A stretch of 64,000 bases of DNA, from NCBI GenBank assembly GCA_934045905.1, contig OW203762.1, positions 4,898,001 to 4,962,000 of the forward strand. The letters run 5' to 3'. Each line of letters opens with the position of its first letter. Positions within the stretch are counted from its first letter, which is position 1. This document shows, piece by piece, positions 35,971 through 47,203 of the stretch. A program made the translations under genes and the position numbers. A model generated the notes under the pieces. It saw only the letters and a program-made list of their open reading frames with translations. It ran no database searches and had not been told where the DNA came from. The DNA comes from Leuctra nigra. Taxonomy: Eukaryota; Arthropoda; Insecta; Plecoptera; Leuctridae.

Positions 35971-36776
35971 TTAATTAAAGTAGAATTTAACGTCTTTAAC
36001 CTTCAGTTTGTGTTCGTAGTTTCTAATTAATCCTGGCTTAGTAGAAAATATTCCTTCATACCGCTTCAACAATTCTTCGAGCTTATCCTCTTGCTCTGAC
36101 GTCAATTCAATGGCCTCCTTCTTTCCACCGTCCTTGTCTTCCTCTGCCTCGTACCTGATTTCACAAAATTCTTGCTCTTGCCCATCCTGTGTTCCTTCTT
36201 TCATCCGATTGATCTCCAAACAAATTGACAAGACTTCTGACGTACATTTTCCTTCAAATAGCGTACTATTTCCGTTAATCTCTTTCCCCTTGACATAAAT
36301 AGAGTTGGAGTCAAAACAAATGCGTACTCCTAACTGTGACATGGAGTCAATGCCGATGATTAGTTCTCTCTGTAATCCCGGTACGACAAGACACACGATT
36401 TCCGCGGGGATACCTTCAATAGTAATAGGTAGAAGCACTTGCTTGCTCACCTTCTGACCCTTCGAGCTAGTCGCTCCGATAATACTAACCCCGACAACGG
36501 GCAATATGTCTAACTTCGCATTCTTGGCATGCACTTCTTCAAACAACTCGGTACTAATGCATGTTGCCTCACTTCCGCTATCTAGCAGACCAATAACATT
36601 CCTTCCCTGAAGGCTTACTAGAATCTCTGGACATCTAATGAACTCGCTTCCATTGACGTCATTTACTTCTTCTTCCAACAACTCCCTTCCTCCGTACATG
36701 TTAATGTTGTAAATTTCGCGCTGCATGAATTCTGTCACGTGATTTGCGCTGTTCTCTCGCGACACTACCCGTTTCC
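35971..36776 (-). pseudogene. Pol N-terminus: retropepsin-like protease
   Basis: In the -1 frame relative to gag. GLLDSGSEATCIS is the aspartic protease active-site motif (D-S-G), and ELIIGIDSMSQLGV is the second conserved region. The chain continues to the usual protease-RT linker and stops at a TAA (35971-35973), after which the same frame continues into RT. The first possible start is a GTG overlapping the gag stop, so expression by frameshift is expected. Confidence 0.8.
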
Positions 36777-38381
36777 CTGGATTTGTGCGTTTTCCGCTCG
36801 ATTTCGATACCGATCATCCCTCTGCCGGTTCGCTTGCTCATCTCGGCGATCACCGCCTCCTTGGTACCCGCCTTGCGCGCCACCTCCCTGGTTCCCTCCG
36901 CGGTATCCTCCGCGTCCTCGTCCCCGGAAACCTCCCCTAGCATCGTCCCTCCGCATTGCTACTTGATTCACATTTTGAATGGGGTTATCTACTGGTGGCC
37001 CCCTACGATTGTTCCCGTTACCTTGATACCTCGTGTTTAACAATACACAGTAAAGACCTTCGTTCTCGCAATCGACTAGCTGCTTAATTAACTCCTTCGT
37101 GCTTCCCTTTCTCGTATTTAATAATTCACGTGTCTTGATCGGTAAATGACGCAGTAACTGTCTCGCCAACTCACCGTCTTCCATGGCATTCGGAAGATAC
37201 CCTGCTAACTTGACTAGCTTCTTGAAGTATTCCGACATGCTCGGCGTTCCGTTGTATTTCCCGTTGTAAACTTGCTCTAAAACATACGACTGCTCACGTA
37301 TTCCCCAAAACTTTCCCACAATGCCCCTCTTAAACTCCTCGTAATCTTCATACACCTGCTCCCGGTACCAAGTCTTTGCCAAATGTCGCATGGCCGTCGA
37401 GACCACTACCAACTTCTGATACCCCGTCAAACTTGGATGCTGTTTAAATTTCATCTCGACTAACCGAATAAACTCGAGAACATGCAATTGTTCGTTCCGT
37501 CCGTTATACACGATCTCCTCATTTCTCAATTCCGTGGTTAACTGTGTAACGATGTTGCCGCACCCATTCCCATTGATGACAACACTGGTATTATCCAAAT
37601 TAATCTTGAACTTCTTCTCAAATTCCTTCTGTGCTTCGTTAATGTTCCTAACCTCACTCTCATATCCTTCTTGCAACTTCGCAATACTCTCTTGGACATT
37701 AGCCGCCGTCTGCTCAAGCTGGGTTTCCAGCCTGACAGTCCTGTTTTCAAGCTTGGCCGCCTTACTCTCACAGACACTACTATTCTTATTGACTGACTTT
37801 TTCAAACCATCGACTTCAGTTCGGACATTAACATTAATTATCTCATATTGCTCCTCCGATTGCAATTCCTGCCTACCCAACCTATGATTCATATCGTTCA
37901 CAGTGCCGTTCAAAAGCCCAAACTTGACATCTACCCCTTGGCAAAAGTTCTCCCCTTCTGTCTCCAACTTCTCTACCTTCTCCGTCAGGTTCTCTAAACC
38001 CTCCTTGACTTGGTCCACTTTGACCTCATTAATTCCAACACGACCCGCCTCCCGGTCATGCCTAGCACACATTTCCGCAAACATGTTTTGCAACGCAGCA
38101 AACCGTTCTTGTTCAATTTTTTGACGTTGCTGTTCCTCCTCCCTCTTCTCCCTAGCATACCGTATATTTTCATCCCGATACTGCTCAAACTTTTCATCGA
38201 CTCCTCGCATAAACCGATCAACTGCCTCCTTCGCATCGTACACGGGTTTCTGATCCCACTCGTTACTGCCAGAATCTGACTTAATGTCACTAATCTGGTC
38301 TTCTGCGTTATCTACCACAACGTCTTCTACACCTACACCCTCATCCGCCGTGACACACAGCGTCTCCTCAATTCCACTCAT
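36765..38381 (-). CDS. Gag-like protein with RGG tail
   Basis: The first ATG is at 38381; the open frame reaches slightly further upstream only through a non-ATG codon. About 538 residues. The N-terminal half is acidic with long predicted coiled coil (RYAREKREEEQQRQ, EGLENLTEKVEKLETE). The central part has the retrotransposon Gag pattern (FIRLVEMKFKQHPSLTGYQK, ...HLAKTWYREQVYEDYEEF...YFKKLVKLAGYLP). The C-terminus is GGFRGRGRGGYRGGNQGGG, an RGG box in place of the CCHC zinc knuckle. It would form the particle and bind RNA. Open throughout, so it may still be made. The last codons overlap the slippery site. Confidence 0.85.
   Translation of the reverse strand: MSGIEETLCVTADEGVGVEDVVVDNAEDQISDIKSDSGSNEWDQKPVYDAKEAVDRFMRGVDEKFEQYRDENIRYAREKREEEQQRQKIEQERFAALQNMFAEMCARHDREAGRVGINEVKVDQVKEGLENLTEKVEKLETEGENFCQGVDVKFGLLNGTVNDMNHRLGRQELQSEEQYEIINVNVRTEVDGLKKSVNKNSSVCESKAAKLENRTVRLETQLEQTAANVQESIAKLQEGYESEVRNINEAQKEFEKKFKINLDNTSVVINGNGCGNIVTQLTTELRNEEIVYNGRNEQLHVLEFIRLVEMKFKQHPSLTGYQKLVVVSTAMRHLAKTWYREQVYEDYEEFKRGIVGKFWGIREQSYVLEQVYNGKYNGTPSMSEYFKKLVKLAGYLPNAMEDGELARQLLRHLPIKTRELLNTRKGSTKELIKQLVDCENEGLYCVLLNTRYQGNGNNRRGPPVDNPIQNVNQVAMRRDDARGGFRGRGRGGYRGGNQGGGAQGGYQGGGDRRDEQANRQRDDRYRNRAENAQIQGNG
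36771..36777 (-). promoter_or_regulatory. -1 ribosomal frameshift site GGGAAAC
   Basis: On the minus strand, G GGA AAC in the gag frame is followed by GGG and the gag stop TAG (36765-36767). Protease-RT lies in the -1 frame. GGGAAAC fits the X XXY YYZ rule and is used at gag-pro junctions of some retroviruses. Any downstream pseudoknot was not verified. Confidence 0.8.
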
Positions 38382-38770
38382 GCTGTGGCACAACAAAATA
38401 CTTTTAAAACAAAAGAAACTCTAGCTACTTCATGCCATGCATCAATAACTATCATGCAATACTACTGGTTAGATTACTTATTTGCACATGCTTATAACCT
38501 AGCACGTTGAGTGACCTACAGCTAGTTCTTTAATTATGAACCACGTAATAAAAGTCTCTGAAACACACATCCAAGACCTCCGTATGAATCTAACTCAACT
38601 TTAATTGCAATACCCACTGAGCATTTGCCTAAATTTTCCATACAAACTGACAAACTATAGTTGGTCGCGCTAAAACTGTAATGCGCCAACTTTACAAAAC
38701 ACAACATTTTAACAATTCAAAAACTCTGTCTTTCAGGGTACTCATGGGAGGTAAAAACACCCACATCGAG

Positions 38771-38916
38771 CCTCCCTGTTGGGCGCCAATTCTGAAATTG
38801 CGGCCATACAACAAAATCTAACCATCATTAAAAATTCAAAATTTGACAGAAACTCTACACTCAAGTTAACCGTGGGGGATAATAAAACCCTCATCTGCCA
38901 CACGTACTGGGCGCCA
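38771..38916 (-). promoter_or_regulatory. Primer-binding site, present twice
   Basis: TGGCGCCCAGTACGTG (minus) begins 4 nt inside the 5' LTR (38899-38916). A second copy, TGGCGCCCAACAGGGAGG (38771-38788), is 128 bp further in and is preceded by a copy of the LTR tip (ATTTCAGAAT). The distal copy fits a tRNA-Lys-type primer better. The duplicated leader has diverged, so it is older than this insertion. Confidence 0.7.
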
Positions 38917-38920
38917 ATTC

Positions 38921-40505
38921 TGAAATGCTTTCTAAAGTTGCCCGAAGTTTTAGTCAACAAAACAGAAATAATAAACTATGAGATAAGCTCCCTCAAAACT
39001 CCATCAAAATTGCAAATTATGAATTTTCTTAGCTCAGTGGGATGCATGCTAGCAGTGGTTGTTTTCTCCATTGACAACAAGAATAAACCTGTTTACTGAT
39101 ATATTCACATGAAATTACAATACAGTCATGACACTCTAACCTTCCAGCTGGATTCCTATCTATCCTGGTTATATTCATGCAAGTCATTACAATTTTACAT
39201 CTTATATGCTAACAATGTATACAGTAAATAATGATACTCTTCGTTCGGTACTCATCCGTTAGGATAATCCTTGTGTTGCGTATTCGAATGCTATTATGCG
39301 CTGGGATCGTTCGTACAAGCGTAGAGCCGGTCATCGTCCGTTGCCACCCTCCATCGCCGTCCTAGTGTCGCCCGCCTCATTGCAGTCGACCTCCACGTCC
39401 AAGCCCATTCCTCGTTGTCGTTCCCGTCGATCATATACGGGTGTGGAAGTCAATTCATAATCACACTCACTCTGGTGTCACGAATGCATGGAACTAGCAT
39501 CCTGGATGTCCTGAATGTCCTGAACACGGCTTACGGTACATGCGAGTCACTTGCACACTGTCTGAGTTCGTTCATTAATGCGTTAATTAATACTGTCCTT
39601 GCTGTCCAATTCTCAACTCAATCGGTCCATAATTGCGGTAGTTATTAAGCCGTTTATAAACTGCAGCGCTTAACTGCACTAGAACTGCATCTCAGCCAGC
39701 GCCGTATACAGCACACCCGCCGCTTACACTCACGCGTCGTCACAGTCAATCGCGTTGCTTGTATCACTTTTACGTTATTCCATTCGTTATCTGTCACTAT
39801 TTCACGACAACAATACTGTTCCATACATGATACAACTTATTTGATACTACTCAAATGCATTAAACTTCGAAAAACTGCATTTAGCCTTGATCACGGCAGA
39901 CCGCGTGCTAAAGTTCTGCATCAACCTGGCGCGAAGTTACCTCTGTGAATGCTAGACGCCGACTGACTGTCTCGCCTCGCTGCACCTGGCTTCTGTCGCC
40001 GCTCCCCGACAAATTGACCACTTTCTTGATTTCCTTCAGAGCAAACTCTGCCTCTCCCCGGCTAGAATCCAGTCGATTTCCGAACTTGTGTCGTTATGCG
40101 GTAAATTTTCTTGAACCCGGCTATCGGATTGGCTCTCAGACCAAATTTGCATACAGCCTTCCGAATCACAAGTACAAATCAATTTCTGTCTGTATTCACC
40201 CCTGGGATGAAATGTTCACGCGTCCTTAGCAACGGAAGATGACACTTGAGCGTCCTTAGCAACGCAAGATGGCGTACCCTGACAACGTCGCTAGCTCGCA
40301 ACCGCGCCAATATTCAAACGTTCCTTCACATAAATGTTCAACAGCTGTAGATACTCTCTCGCTACTCAATACAGACATACTTTTATATTATATAAACCTT
40401 AAATTAGACACATAAAATCACCCTGATGGTAAATACAACTAATAATCATAATAAAATCCAAATAATTATGGGTCAAAACCCCAGGAAACCTCGGGATGTG
40501 CTCCA
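38921..40505 (-). repeat. 5' LTR (1,585 bp)
   Basis: Partner of 31693-33277. Followed at 40506 by AGGT, the right copy of the target duplication. Confidence 0.9.
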
Positions 40506-41102
40506 AGGTTGAGGACTATGGAGCTAATCAAGCGGATGGTTGGTGTCTGGGGGACAATAGACAGGAGATCCTCGCTGGTTTCGTAGCCAACATTCCTTGA
40601 CCACACAACTCTTGAGAATACCACGAGCTTCTAAAAGATAAAGAACGTTATTGGCCAAACTACTATAGTAGTTACTACCATAGTACTATACTATACTATA
40701 GTATCATATAGTACTATAGTAGTATAGTAGTATAGTATACTGTAGTACTATAGTAGTATAGTATACTGTAGTATACTAACGTCCCGGTTTTTATTATTAA
40801 GAAAAATAATATCGACTTTTTTCGGTCGGGTGATACAAGCGCCCGCCGTTTTAGAAAATTGAGAAACAAAATTGTTTCATAAGTGGGCGTGTGAACGGTA
40901 CGATACCAAAAAAAATATAACTAAATTACACGGTTTTACTTGGCTGCCATAAGATAACATGGGGGATAAAATTCAAATTATCCCAGAAACTAGACACGAG
41001 AAGTGTTTCATTTTTCCATGGATTGTGTATGGCATGATTATCAATAAGTACACACAAAATATTATGAAGATCTGAGACTATGACTCGAGTAATCGCGCCA
41101 CC
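40506..41102. other. Non-coding with TACTATAG microsatellite
   Basis: ACTATAGTA/TATAGTAG repeats (about 40660-40785) could form cruciforms. The segments flanking the LTR insertion (31610-31692 and 40510-40640) join to a minus-strand stretch with a protein-like look, but a stop interrupts it and I do not recognise it. Confidence 0.45.
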
Positions 41103-41348
41103 TACAAAATATGAATTGCCATATTTGGCAAACGGTTATGAATATCGAAAAATTAAGACTTAGGTGACATATTGTATTGAATCTTTATTAGCTCCTACTT
41201 TGTACCCGACAAATTCTGACGACATAGTAGAAACAAAGTTATGACAGTAAGCGATGAAATTGTAGATAAAGGTTCAATACATGTCACCTAAGTCTTAATT
41301 TTTCGATATTCATAACCGTTTGCCAAATATGGCAATTTATATTTTGTA
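41103..41348. mobile_element. Palindromic MITE
   Basis: Arms of about 75 bp (TACAAAATATGAATTGCC to GACTTAGGTGACAT, and the inverse complement ending at 41348) flank a centre of roughly 95 bp. Ends are TA, possibly the target duplication. No coding sequence. Confidence 0.75.
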
Positions 41349-42103
41349 TTTCCTTCTACCACCGCTCCAAACCGCGCGTTGGCGGGAAAAAATAAATGGC
41401 CTGCCTAGGCGCCGGTTATTCAACACAACCGCTAAAAACTATGAAATTTCCGATACGATTAGAGACGAGCCTCACATTTTAATCATGATTAGATAAAAGA
41501 CAAACAAAGGGCTATCACTAGGCAAATTTTTTAAATAATTTTTTTTACTGCAACCAGCGAGACAAGAAAATATACAATTTTACACTAAAAATTAACTAAT
41601 TATTACTAATTAACTAAGCCAAAAATTTAAAGTTAAGTACCAAGTGATAACTTTAAGTTTGGCTTTTATCTAATAACTAGAGAGCCCCGCCAAGTAATAC
41701 ATGACCCAATAAGCTCTCTTTCTGGGCAAGGCAATGCATAACTGAAGATGGACCACCATTAAAATAAAACTACTCTGATGTGCTGGCAAAGAATTGTCTC
41801 TCGTGATAATTTTTTTCAACTCACGGAATGACCGATCATAAATGCAAATCAAGGCTTTTTTATAGTTATATCTGTGGAAGGTGCATACTAACCCCACACT
41901 AACCCCAATGCACACCTGTAGTGTACAATGTAAATTAGAAAAAAAGAAACCATGTGTAACTATTTTTAAAATATTTAAATGTATCGTGAATAACTCAATA
42001 TTATTATTTTAAGCATTTTAAGCATTATAAAAATATGAACAGTACGACTCAATGTTAAATAAAAACAAAAACTTCAGTTCCATGGTATACAGAATTAAAA
42101 TGA
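41349..42103. other. AT-rich, no gene seen
   Basis: No supported frame. The CTAGAGAGCCCC motif at 41679 is shared with 33416 but is too short to interpret. Confidence 0.4.
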
Positions 42104-43963
42104 TCTAGTGGAGCGGTCGCTCCACGCCAGCCAAGTCGTACGGCGCGCGCACACTCTCATATAAAGGCTGGAGCAAACCCACTTTTACTGTAAGCATCAA
42201 AGTGGCATTTTCGGCCTACTGGATCTTAAAATTGGAAAATCTCACATTGTTGCGATATATCTTAATTTCGAGCTATGGCCCACCCTACAACATATACCAA
42301 ATTTGGGAACAATAGGTTACGCCCTTTGCGCGCTAGAGGGCCGTGAAAACAGTGTTTTAGGGCGGTTTTCATAATAATAATAATCTCAGTAGTAGTAGTA
42401 GTCTCCTGGAATTCAAATCCGGTAACATGGCCACAGCCTAAACGGCTGAACCGATTGATCTCACATTTTTACCACGTGTGCACTTTTGGCGTCTGATTTA
42501 ACCTTCACCCCATAAATTTTTTGTGCCGCCATTTTGAAACCGGAAGTGACGTCATATCTCGACAACGGCTATACCGATCGGAACGAAATTTGCGCCAAAC
42601 GATTCAGACGGTAAACTATATGGATTATCAATAGCAACAGACTAAAATTTATGTTAACGAAACCGGAAATGACGTCATGAAATTTGAAATACATCGATTG
42701 GCATTTCGGCAACAAATTTGATCCGATTATTTTGTTATTAATGTAACGTATGTACTTTTGATATCTCATTTGACTTATTATAAAACCAACCGGAAGCCGC
42801 CATTTTGAAACCGGAAGTGACATCATATGTCAATAACGGCTAAATAGATTTGAACGAAACCAGCGCTAAACAATTTAGACGGTCAATTTTATGTATTATC
42901 ATCAATAATATTTGCAGTTTCCCATACCGAAACCGGAAATGACGTCACACATTTTAAAAATCTCACAAATTTACATTTTGATACAATAAATATACTATTT
43001 GAGACAGCTTATAATAAAATGTAATCATGTTTAAATTATAATTCAAGGGGTCAGTGATTTCAGCAGCCATTTTGAAACAGGAAGTAACGTCATATCTTGA
43101 AAATTGGTTGACTGATCGGTATGAAACTACCGCCAAACGATTCGGAAGGTCATCTCTATGAAATGGGAACAGTCACACTAGAAATTTCCTATTTATAAGA
43201 CCGTAAATTACATCATTCAAATTTAAAAATTATTATAATCCCCTCCTATATAATAAATACATATTCAGAAAGCTTTAAATGATACACATCATTTATAGAT
43301 ATACATTCTATGTGGCAGTGCAGTAAGTTCAGCAGCCATTTTGAAAACCGAAGTGTTGCCATATCTCGGAACTCGGTTAACTGATAGGAATGAAACCTTT
43401 GCTATTCTTCATGAAAGATCATTTAAAGCAAATATATAGTACCATACGCAGATTTTCATTAGTAAACCAAATTGTCAATGGCGACTATTTTTAATGGATT
43501 TAGTAATTGTTCAATTGACGTCACAAGTTCTAAGAATAAACTAAAAAAAGGAGTGATATCCCCATAAAAAACACTCCGTGTAAAAATACCAGCCAAGTCT
43601 CTACAACTAAAAAAAATTATGAAATCTTAAAAATTCTGCACTGAAAAGTAGTGATATCAAAAAATGGTCCAAATCAAAACTTTATTTGAAAATCAAAAAA
43701 TACTTGGCGCATCGTTTTTTAGGGCATAATAGGTATACTACATGTATTATGTATATTTGATGTATATTTTCTATCTGGTCTATACTTCTAAACTATGTAT
43801 ACACGATGCGCCAAGTATTTTTGGATTTTCAAATAAAGTTTTGACTTGGCTAATTTTTGGATATCACTACTTTTCAGTGCAGAATTTTAAGATTTCATAT
43901 CTTTATTTTTAGTTGTTGAGACTTGGCTGGTACTTTTACACGGAGTGTTTTTTTTATGGGGAT
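42104..43963 (+). mobile_element. CRE/ETS-motif element with terminal palindrome
   Basis: The most complete copy of the family: TCTAGTGGAGCGGTCGCTCC start, tandem blocks of CCGGAAGTGACGTCA/CCGGAAATGACGTCA and GCCGCCATTTTGAAACCGG, then a palindrome of about 400 bp (43557-43963) homologous to 8271-8665. No coding sequence. Confidence 0.75.
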
Positions 43964-44790
43964 TTTGTTTAAGTCTTCTGATTCGCATTTAAGGTACCTT
44001 ATTTGGCTTTTATCCGTGAAGTTAGACCAAAACACACGTACGTTATTTGGGATGCCTACATACAGGGGTACCCACTACCCTCGCCCACTGTTTCAATAAA
44101 ACCTCGACGAATCTAGTTGATTGTCTGATCTAGGAAGGTCACTCTGTCTGATTGCAGTGTGTGGTTTCTAATTACTTGGTGTCACTTGTCAATGACACAA
44201 AATAATAAATATTTTTGTGATCATCAGGAATAAGACATTCAATACTTTGATATTTCTAATAGCGTTTTTGTTTAGCAGAAATAAACCAATATTACTAAGC
44301 AATTTTACTATTATTTAGGATATAAATATTTTGCTCCGTGTATTCCGAGATAATGATCAAACAATTTATGTAGTAGGTATAAAAATATATTAAATATTGT
44401 GTGCAAATGAAAGACCCAGATCATCCTATAGCAATTAAAGTATGATTGAACTTGTTTTTAACTGAAACAAATTATATTTATTGAGCACCAAGGAATCATG
44501 ATCATTTCGGGTCAACATCATGTAGATAGTACACTTATTTGAACATCACTGCGTGAAATGGAAAGAGAATAGGTATAAACACTTCGCATTCAATGGAAGC
44601 AAAAACAACCGAGCATGCAAACTCAATCTGGCATTTGTAAAAATAATATAACATTTCTATATTTTACAAAACGCACAGAAACATTCAGATTTAAGTAAGT
44701 AAATATCATGGCAATTGAATATCTTTGAAGACAAACAAAAAATAATTAGGAATCAAACAATTCTGTATATGAAAATATAAACTATAAAAG
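43964..44790. other. AT-rich, no gene seen
   Basis: Nothing recognised. Confidence 0.4.
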
Positions 44791-44928
44791 ATGAAAGACG
44801 ATGGGGCATTCACTCTCCGACTCGGATGGGGAGGCGCATTGTGCTTGAAGAAGATTCCCCTGGATGTAGGCAACCCAAATAACATCCGTGTGTTCGGATA
44901 TAACTTCACGGATGACGCCGTGAAATAA
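44791..44928 (+). CDS. Unrecognised 45-residue open frame
   Basis: An ATG frame in otherwise AT-rich DNA, with a locally raised GC content and protein-like composition (begins MKDDGAFTLRLGWGG, contains VGNPNNIRVFGYNFTDD, stop TAA). It is preceded by TATAAAAG. It could be an exon or a fragment of a captured or integrated gene. I do not recognise it, and the length alone is not proof. Confidence 0.25.
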   Translation: MKDDGAFTLRLGWGGALCLKKIPLDVGNPNNIRVFGYNFTDDAVK

Positions 44929-45239
44929 CTTAAATGTATAGTAAAGAAACTGGTATAAATAATTGCGTATTCAAATTTTTACACGTTTTGGTGTTATCCA
45001 GCTACAAGCAAAAGATGATTCTGGACTTACCTATTCTTTTAATTGACACCTTATTAATGTGTGAAAGTTAGGTTACAAGAGATTAGAAGAGATTACAACA
45101 ACCACAAAGTGAACCAATTGGACTGATGAGTGCAACAGTCTTTAACAATAACAAATGTGGGATAATTATCTTAGTCATGCTCCAAGTAATTATTTAGGTA
45201 CAAACCCAACAACAGACCAGATAAATAAATGTAAATTAA

Positions 45240-45262
45240 CCGCCCCCCCCCCCCCCCCCCCA
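45240..45262. repeat. Poly-C tract
   Basis: A run of about 22 C. Similar C or G runs occur at 10651, 30292, 30450 and 45657. Assembly length in such runs is unreliable. Confidence 0.9.
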
Positions 45263-45468
45263 CTCCCAAAAAATGCCGCGCAGTAGATTCTTAAAATTTT
45301 AATTGATAATTTAGAGTGGTTTAAAATGATTTGAGTGCATATGAAAAAAAAATCGTACGTTTTCATTTGCTTCACCTAATTATAGAAATGTCATGAGTGT
45401 AAATTTTGAATTTCATCTAGGTACCTACCTCTAAGACTGATTAAATGCAGATTGTTTAGTCCATTAAT

Positions 45469-45782
45469 GGGTTGTGCATAAGGGATCACGCTTCTGATGA
45501 GCGAGTGAGGGGGCATTATGTTGCGACATAGTGTAACAGGGGCGAGGGGGGCCTAGAGCCAGAGGGACGGTTCAAAAATTGACATTATAATTCGTGAAAA
45601 CGGACGGCATAAATGGATCAAGTGTCTCAGTCCGACCAATTCCATTTTGGGTGGGCGGGGGGGGGGGGGGGGGGGGGTAGAGATAGTTCTGTAACATCCT
45701 TTCGAAACTGTGACACAGTGGGACAAGAGGAGGGGGGAGTCAAATAACCCATTTTTAATGTGACGTCTTTATGCACGGCCAC
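45469..45782. mobile_element. MITE with GTGCATAA ends
   Basis: The left end GGTTGTGCATAAGGGATCAC is matched inversely by GTGACGTCTTTATGCACGGCC on the right. The interior contains a G-run (about 45657-45677). TSD not clear. The stretch 44929-45468 before it has no gene. Confidence 0.55.
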
Positions 45783-46125
45783 TAATTAAATGTTCCAAAA
45801 AGTTTCCACTCACTTATATGCCGCTCTACGATCTGTTACAAATGATTGGATTAAATTATACTTTAGTATAGTGCATATTGATTGATTAAAAATAAAAATT
45901 GTTAATTTAAATTTAATTGAGCGCCGATTCTCAAAAGAGAGGTTCTGATGCTAAATCAGTCTGTAAAGTTATGTCGTTTTTTTTTTTTTTTTTACTGAAC
46001 TCTCTACATAATACAGTACGTAAAATAATAATACAAAAAAATGCGACAAACATTTTCATGTTAATTGACATTGATCTGACCCAAGGATCTGGCCGAAGAA
46101 ATACAACTTCTCGAAAGCAATGGTC

Positions 46126-47201
46126 ACCTGTTTACTCCCGATAGGTAGGCACCCACCACATCAAAGAAAATCGACGTAGTTCATACACTTGCCGCAGTTC
46201 AGTGCTAGTGTACGGGACAAGGAAGGGTTCTGCCAAACAAGAAAGTGTCCAATAGTACTGGAATAACGCCTACAAAAAGTTGGCGTTGTTCCAGTGGAAT
46301 AACGCCAACATTTTGTTGGCTTTATTCCACTGGAAGAATGCCAACACTTTGTTGGCGTCATTCCACTAGAACAACGCCAACATTTTGTTGGCGTTATTCC
46401 AGTTTGAGGTGAGTTGGCGTTATTCCAGTGTCGACAAAATCGCAACGTCGACACTGGAATAAAGCCTACAAAACGTATGCGTTCATTGTAGGTGGTCTTC
46501 CACTGGAAGAACGCCAACATTAAGTTGACGTTATTCCACTGGAACAACGCCAACGTTTTGTAGGCGTTATTCCGGGGACGACAGAATTACATCTTACCAC
46601 TGGATTAACGCCAACATTTTGTTGGCGTTGTTCCAGTGGAATAACGCCAACTTTTTGTTGGCGTTATTCCACTGGAACAACGCCAACAAAATGTTGGTGT
46701 TATTCCAAGGAAGAAAGAATTACATCTTACCACTGGAATAACGCCAACATTTTGTTGGCGTTATTCCGGGGACGACAGAATTACTTCTTACCACTGGAAT
46801 AACACCAACATTTTGTTGGCGTTGTTTCAGTGGAATAACGCCAACAAAATGTTGGCGTTATTCCACTGGAACAACGCCAACAAAATGTTGGCGTTATTCC
46901 GGGGACGACAGAATTTCATGTTACCACTGGAATAACGCCAACATTTTGTTGGCGTTATTCCACTGGAACAACGCCAACATAAAATTGACGTTATTTCACT
47001 GGAATAACACCAACGTTTTGTTGGCGTTATTCCGGGGACGACAGAATTACTTCTTACCACTGGAATAACCCCAACATTTTGTTGGCGTTGTTCCAGTGGA
47101 ATAACGCCAACATTTTGTTGGCGTTATTCCACTGAACAACGCCAACAAAATGTTGGCGTAATTCCGTTGGCGTTATTCCAGTTGGCGCTATTCAGTCGAC
47201 T
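46126..47201 (-). repeat. Right arm of Foldback-like element
   Basis: Inverse complement of 26117-27179 with few differences and a small length difference. It reads the same unique inner segment (GCAGTTCAGTGCTAGTGTAC), then the palindrome array. The outer tip is CTATTCAGTCGACT, slightly different from the left tip. Confidence 0.85.
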
Positions 47202-47203
47202 CA

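Larger units (their letters stand above)
31693..40505 (-). mobile_element. Ty3/gypsy-type LTR retrotransposon, recent but pol-deleted
   Basis: Two 1,585-bp LTRs (31693-33277 and 38921-40505) align without indels, and no difference was seen by eye. They are flanked by AGGT on both sides (4-bp duplication). On the minus strand the LTR reads TGGAGC to TTTCA. Gag, protease and RT follow in order from the right LTR. RNase H and most of integrase are missing, so it must rely on a helper element. The near-identity of the LTRs points to a recent insertion. Confidence 0.9.
26117..47201. mobile_element. 21-kb Foldback-like element with palindromic TIRs
   Basis: Two inverted arms (26117-27179 and 46126-47201) enclose 18.9 kb. 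The element is flanked by CAGAAAGCGAG on both sides (26106-26116 and 47202-47212), an 11-bp target duplication that lies within the macro-domain codons of ORF1. Long, internally repetitive inverted arms are typical of Foldback elements, and 9-11 bp duplications are typical of Foldback and Mutator-like elements. No transposase is visible inside. Most of the interior is later insertions (hAT-type, LTR element, MITEs). Removing them leaves only a few kb of anonymous DNA, so it is non-autonomous. Confidence 0.8.

Noticed and set aside
26117..47201. Polinton/Maverick identity for the 21-kb element
   Set aside because: Size and long arms fit, but there is no polymerase B, integrase, ATPase or capsid gene, and the TSD is 11 bp, not 6.
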